Below, in pieces: positions 59,293-64,000 of a stretch of DNA of 64,000 bases. The translations under genes and the position numbers were made by a program. The stretch is from assembly GCA_937138415.1 (NCBI GenBank), contig CAKZPA010000003.1, forward strand, positions 23,897 through 87,896, given 5' to 3'. The notes under the pieces were generated by a model. The model made no database searches. It was given only the letters and a program-made list of their open reading frames with translations, and was not told where the DNA came from. Position 1 is the first letter of the stretch, and every line of letters starts with the position of its first letter. The stretch is from an uncultured Nitrospiraceae bacterium. GTDB taxonomy: Bacteria; Nitrospirota; Thermodesulfovibrionia; Thermodesulfovibrionales; SM23-35.

Positions 59293-60515
59293 CCGGGCCT
59301 CCTGCCATCGTACCCCGTCTCCACGCATATCTTTCGGCAGAAAAAACCAGATATGACCAGGCAGGTGACCGCCACGGCGCCTATCGCGAGGGGTGTTCCG
59401 ATGGCGTGCGCCAGCGTGCCGATGAGCGAGTTCCCGATGGGGGCGGTCCCGAGAAAGACGAACGTGTAAACGCTCATTGCCCGGCCTCTCAGCGTATCCG
59501 GGACCGTGAGCTGGATATGACTGTTCGCCACCGCGAAGAAGCTCACGAGGCTCCACCCGATGCACACCAGGAGCGCAATAGAAACGGTATAGTGCCGAAT
59601 CAGCGCGAAGAGGAGGAGAAGAATCGAAAAAAAGAAGGCTGAAAGGGTCATGGACCTCGTTTTGTCGGGTATATCCTCCCTGAACGCGAGCGAGAGCGCC
59701 GCGAGCAGGGCGCCGGCGCCCGTTGCACCCACCATCAGGCCGAATCCTTCCGGTCCCCTATGGTAAATGTCGCCGGCGAAAATCGGGAGCAACGTGATGA
59801 AAGGCATCCCGAGGAGGCTGAATACCGCTACGAGCACGATGACCCGCAGGACATGCGCATGCCCTCTCATATACCGCAATCCTTCTGCGAGATCACCGGC
59901 GAGGCTTTCTGATTTTTCTCTCGTCATCCCGCGCGCGCGGATTCTCGAGAGAGCGACGATCACCGCCACGAAGCTGAGTGCGTTGAGATAGAAACAGGCA
60001 GGGAGCCCTATGGAGGCGATCGTGACACCCGCGATGACCGGACCGATCATGCGCGCACCGTGGAAAGCGGCGGAGTTGAGCGCGATCGCGTTCGTCAGGT
60101 TCTCGCGCCCCACCATCTCGACGATGAAAGACTGGCGCGCCGGCATGTCGAAGGCGTTGACCGTCCCGAGGAGCGCGGCAAAGAGCGCGACTTCCCAGAC
60201 GGTGACGACCCGGATGTCCGTCAAGATGCCTAACGCGAGAGCGGGAATGATCGAGAGGGCCTGCGTGACGAGGAGGAGGTTCCTCTTCCTGAATCTGTCG
60301 GCGACGATGCCGCCTGCGAGGGTCAAAAGGAGGATCGGCAATGTACCGCTCGCCGCAACCACGCCGAGGTAGAACGGCGACCCCGTCAGGCTGTAGACGA
60401 GCCATCCCTGCGCGACGGACTGCATCCAGGTGCCCGAGAGCGAGATGAGCTGCCCCACCCAGAATATCCTGAAATCCCTGTTCCGTAACGCAGCCAGGCG
60501 GACGGTGATGGCCAT
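59289..60515 (-). CDS. MFS transporter (EntS-like)
   Basis: LRNRDFRIFWVGQLISLSGTWMQSVAQGWLVYSLTGSPFYLGVV; GGIVADRFRKRNLLL. Confidence 0.92.
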   Translation of the reverse strand: MAITVRLAALRNRDFRIFWVGQLISLSGTWMQSVAQGWLVYSLTGSPFYLGVVAASGTLPILLLTLAGGIVADRFRKRNLLLVTQALSIIPALALGILTDIRVVTVWEVALFAALLGTVNAFDMPARQSFIVEMVGRENLTNAIALNSAAFHGARMIGPVIAGVTIASIGLPACFYLNALSFVAVIVALSRIRARGMTREKSESLAGDLAEGLRYMRGHAHVLRVIVLVAVFSLLGMPFITLLPIFAGDIYHRGPEGFGLMVGATGAGALLAALSLAFREDIPDKTRSMTLSAFFFSILLLLFALIRHYTVSIALLVCIGWSLVSFFAVANSHIQLTVPDTLRGRAMSVYTFVFLGTAPIGNSLIGTLAHAIGTPLAIGAVAVTCLVISGFFCRKICVETGYDGRRPG

Positions 60516-60618
60516 CTGCTATTTTACCTGTTCGGGCGCACAGCGCGCGTCACCGCATACCGATGAAACCGGAGATGCATCGGGGATCGATCCGCGGTCA
60601 ATTCGGGAGCGAGACGTC

Positions 60619-62703
60619 CTACGGCGCGGACAGCTTCGAAAAATCAGCGATGCTCGCGACGGTTTCCCATACCTCTCGCAGCAGGGAGAGCCTGTTGAGC
60701 CTGATTTCCTCCCGCTTGTCCATGACGAGCACGCGGTCGAAAAATGCATTGATCGCATCGGCGAGTGAAGAAAAGAGAACCAGAGCGTCATCGTATCTCC
60801 TCTCGTCGAGGAGAGGTCGCAACTTGCCCCGCACGCCGTCAAGATTCGCCTTGAGAACGCGCTCTTCGTCATCGATCAGCACGTCGGCGTTCACCGGCGG
60901 GACGGGAACTTTAGGAAGAATATTGTGCACTCTTTTGACCGCCGCCAGAAAAGCGGGATAAAGCGGATGTTCACTGAACCTCGCGAGTGCTTGCATTCGC
61001 TCCCTGACATCGCAGAGAGGCACGCGGAGCGAAAGGCCCAGAACCGACTGCGTGAACCCTTCGCTGAAACCGAGATCCGAGAGCACCGCCTCCACCCTGT
61101 TGAGGAAAAATTCCGAAACCTGCGCTCTGACCGATTCGCCGCGGGCACCGTCGGGAAATGCGCTCAGCGCTTTTTCGATGATGTCGTGCAGGCTGACTTC
61201 AAGCGATTTCCCGAGGAGTATCGCGACGACACCGAGGGCGTGCCTGCGCAAGGCGTATGGGTCTTCCGAGCCCGTGGGTACGATCCCCACCGAGAAAAAC
61301 GCGGCGATCGTGTCCACCTTGTCCGCGAGGCTCAGGAGGGCTCCGATATCGGTCTGCGGCAGTGCGCCGCCCGAAGTAGACGGGAGATACTGCTCCTCGA
61401 TCGCCTGCGCAACGTCCGCCGATTCTCCGCCGAGGGCAGCGTAGTACTTGCCCATCGTCCCCTGGAGTTCCGGGAATTCTCTCACGACACCGGAAAGGAG
61501 ATCCGTCTTCGAAAGCCAGGCGGCGCGCACGAGTCTCTCCTTTGCCGCGGGCATGAGCCGATCAGCCAAAAATTCGGCGAACGCCGCGACGCGCTCCGTC
61601 TTGTCGTAGAGGCTCCCGAGCCTTTCCTGAAAGGTAACGCTCCTGAGGGCATCGATCCGCCGATCGAGCGGGACTTTTCTGTCCTCCTCGAAATAAAAGC
61701 GCGCGTCCTCGAACCGCGCCCGTATGACGCGCTCGGCGCCGATCCTCACCGTATCCGCGTTCTCCTCACCGGTATTGCTGACCACGATAAAATGATTCGT
61801 TATCGCGCCATCCCTATCTTCTACGGCGAAATATTTTTGATGGCCTTTCATGACCGTGATCAGCAACTCTCTGGGCAGAGTCAGGTATTCTCGCGGAAAG
61901 GTCGCGAGAACGGGAACAGGGTACTCGACGAGGTTCACCACCGTGTCGAGAAGTTCTTCGTCATGCACCGGCTTTTCTTGAAAAGCGAGGAGGATTTCGT
62001 CCATCTTCCGGGCGATCGTCTCTTTCCGTTCCGACTGATCGACGATGACAAAGTGTTCCGCGAGAACGCTCTTATACGATGCTGCGTCGTGGAATCGGAC
62101 GCGAACGGGCGAGAGGAACCTATGCCCCATCGTCGCGTCGCCGCTCCTGATACCGTCCACCTCGAAGTCGATGTTTTCGGTGCCGAAGAGAGCGAGCAAC
62201 CACCGAATGGGACGGGCGAATCGGAGATCGCCGTTCCCCCACCGCATCGTCTTCGGAAAGTGAAGAGAGAGGACGATTTTCTCAAGGGCTTCAGGGAGCA
62301 CCGCGTGTACCGGACGTCCCTTTTCCTCCACGACCGCGACGACGTATTCCCCCTTCCCTTTCCTTTTGATGACGAGCCGATCGACCGTCACGCCGACCGA
62401 TTGGGCGAATCCGACCGCGGCTTTCGTCGGGTTGCCGTTCGCGTCGAAAGCCGCTCTGCTCGACGGACCGACGATCTCCCGCACTCTGTCCTCCTGCACC
62501 CGCGGCAGTCCATCCGCGATCAGCGCGAGCCTGCGCGGCGTGCCATAAGTCTCAATCGCGGAAAAACGTATCGACAGTCCGCGCAGAATCCTCGCCGCGT
62601 GCTCTTCGAGCTGCTGCAACGCCGGCGCCAGAAATCGGGCAGGGAGATCCTCCGTCCCGATTTCAAGAAGCAATGGGGACGTCCCCAGCATAATTTCGAC
62701 CAT
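60619..62703 (-). CDS. glyS: Glycyl-tRNA synthetase beta subunit
   Basis: LLLEIGTEDLPARFLAPALQQL; TMRWGNGDLRFARPIRWLLAL; MKGHQKYFAVED; VMDKREEIRLNRLSLL. Confidence 0.95.
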   Translation of the reverse strand: MVEIMLGTSPLLLEIGTEDLPARFLAPALQQLEEHAARILRGLSIRFSAIETYGTPRRLALIADGLPRVQEDRVREIVGPSSRAAFDANGNPTKAAVGFAQSVGVTVDRLVIKRKGKGEYVVAVVEEKGRPVHAVLPEALEKIVLSLHFPKTMRWGNGDLRFARPIRWLLALFGTENIDFEVDGIRSGDATMGHRFLSPVRVRFHDAASYKSVLAEHFVIVDQSERKETIARKMDEILLAFQEKPVHDEELLDTVVNLVEYPVPVLATFPREYLTLPRELLITVMKGHQKYFAVEDRDGAITNHFIVVSNTGEENADTVRIGAERVIRARFEDARFYFEEDRKVPLDRRIDALRSVTFQERLGSLYDKTERVAAFAEFLADRLMPAAKERLVRAAWLSKTDLLSGVVREFPELQGTMGKYYAALGGESADVAQAIEEQYLPSTSGGALPQTDIGALLSLADKVDTIAAFFSVGIVPTGSEDPYALRRHALGVVAILLGKSLEVSLHDIIEKALSAFPDGARGESVRAQVSEFFLNRVEAVLSDLGFSEGFTQSVLGLSLRVPLCDVRERMQALARFSEHPLYPAFLAAVKRVHNILPKVPVPPVNADVLIDDEERVLKANLDGVRGKLRPLLDERRYDDALVLFSSLADAINAFFDRVLVMDKREEIRLNRLSLLREVWETVASIADFSKLSAP

Positions 62704-62821
62704 ACTCCCTCTCTTTCGGTCAATGCGAGGTGTCTGAAATTATACAGTCGCGCATGAGAGCATGACAAGGTTATTCTCATTCTTCGATAAACAGTACCCC
62801 ATCTTTCTGTGCGCGGACATA

Positions 62822-62849
62822 TTGACAAAATGAAAAAATTTGGTATTAT
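62822..62849 (+). promoter_or_regulatory. Strong sigma70-like promoter upstream of collagen-like gene
   Basis: TTGACA - 16 nt - TATTAT. Confidence 0.65.
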
Positions 62850-62988
62850 AAAGCGCAAAAAATATTTCATTACGGGAGGTGATTGGGAAAAGATGAAGTG
62901 CTATTTTATGGTCGGAATGGTCGAAGGACAGCAGGGCGATGTCCTTCAGTTTTCTTAAACAATTGACCTTGCAAAAAGGAGGAAATGT

Positions 62989-64000
62989 ATGAAAAGAAAC
63001 ACTGTCCCAAGCTTTCTCCTCATGGCCGTCGTCTTACTGCTCTGCATCCCAGCCGTCTCTTTCGGGGTTCAGGCGGTCCTGACGGACGACTCTTTCACCT
63101 CTGCAACGTCTTCGAAAACGAATTACGGAAGCGGTAAAAACCTCGTTCTAAGCGATGACACATCGAACAGAAATGTTTTCATCAAATTCGCAATCCCGCA
63201 AGGAATAACGGAAGAGAATATCTCGGCTGCGCACCTCAGGCTTTTTGTGAGCAAAGCGTATTTCAAACCCGGGGCATTGAGCATTCACGCGGTGTCAGGC
63301 CCATGGGACGAGGAAACGATCACGCATTTCAACCGTCCCTCTCACGAATTCTCCCCTTCCGCTGGCCCTGTCTGGATCGACAAGACTAACGCGTACGTGA
63401 CGGTCGATATTACGAACCTCGTCAAAGACTGGGTCGCCGGCGACCTCGCCAATAACGGACTCGTGATCATACCGTCAAATGGGATCGTCGCGCGGTTTGA
63501 CAGCAAGGAAAATACGACGACCAGCCACCCGCCCGTTCTCGAAATAATGCTTGCGGGACAAGGACCGGCGGGACCGCAGGGACCTCAGGGTGAAAAGGGC
63601 GACAAGGGTGACCCAGGCGATCCGGGCCCACAGGGACCTCAGGGCGAAAAGGGCGATAAGGGCGACCCGGGTGAGCCGGGACCACCAGGACCTCAGGGCG
63701 AAAAGGGCGATAAGGGCGACCCGGGCCCACAGGGACCTCAGGGCGAAAAGGGCGATAAGGGCGATCGCGGAGCCGACTTCGTATGGAGGGGCGAATGGAG
63801 CAATGAAGCACAGTATGTCGCGGGTGAAGTTATTTACTACAACGGTATCCCCTATATCGCTCTGAAAGACAATGAAGGCAGCGATCCCGCCTCCTCACCG
63901 GATGACTGGGGCGTCCTGATGATAAAGGGCGACAAGGGTGACCCAGGCGATCCGGGCCCACAGGGACCTCAGGGCGAAAAGGGCGATAAGGGCGACCCGG
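62989..64000 (+). CDS. Exported DNRLRE-like / collagen-like (GXX-repeat) surface protein with carbohydrate-binding-like module, truncated at window end
   Basis: RBS aaggaggaaatgt; signal [53 protein letters not shown]...; [27 protein letters not shown]...; [29 protein letters not shown]. Confidence 0.85.
   Translation, partial: MKRNTVPSFLLMAVVLLLCIPAVSFGVQAVLTDDSFTSATSSKTNYGSGKNLVLSDDTSNRNVFIKFAIPQGITEENISAAHLRLFVSKAYFKPGALSIHAVSGPWDEETITHFNRPSHEFSPSAGPVWIDKTNAYVTVDITNLVKDWVAGDLANNGLVIIPSNGIVARFDSKENTTTSHPPVLEIMLAGQGPAGPQGPQGEKGDKGDPGDPGPQGPQGEKGDKGDPGEPGPPGPQGEKGDKGDPGPQGPQGEKGDKGDRGADFVWRGEWSNEAQYVAGEVIYYNGIPYIALKDNEGSDPASSPDDWGVLMIKGDKGDPGDPGPQGPQGEKGDKGDP

Noticed and set aside
60925-62757. 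610-aa plus-strand ORF
   Set aside because: Antisense to glyS; shadow ORF.
63467-63811. 114-aa minus-strand Pro/Arg-rich ORF
   Set aside because: Antisense of the collagen-like GXX repeats.

Overview
The window is a gene-dense, protein-coding stretch of a bacterial chromosome. Taxonomy was not determined; gene content suggests an anaerobic or microaerophilic Gram-negative. Main blocks: (1) minus-strand NuoE / multi-cluster NuoF / NuoG-like genes followed by a 2-oxoacid:ferredoxin oxidoreductase (por) cluster (1-6.8 kb). (2) Housekeeping genes: yicC-remA-gmk-rpoZ-coaBC, TPR, aroQ, pepP-like, efp-accB-accC, thiE, pfkA, rluD-like, trmJ-like (7-24 kb). (3) An 11-gene complex I operon nuoABCDHIJKLMN lacking local nuoE/F/G (25.5-35.9 kb), divergent from nfnAB. 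(4) tadA followed by a tRNA-Ser(CGA) locus with two identical 331-bp tandem units, each carrying a GIY-YIG nuclease ORF and fragments of the tRNA. (5) Outer-membrane biogenesis genes (SurA-like, BamA/TamA, TamB). (6) Stress and redox genes (msrAB, nitroreductases, wrbA, CIRCE-controlled hsp20). (7) amrS, rimI, tsaB, MFS, glyS and a truncated collagen-like surface protein. The two most unusual observations are a 2x[4Fe-4S] ferredoxin-like domain inserted inside NuoD, alongside a NuoF homologue with about nine predicted Fe-S sites, and the tandem GIY-YIG/tRNA-Ser element whose 29-bp double hairpin interrupts the anticodon. All calls come from reading the sequence and recalled family motifs; no database search was run.
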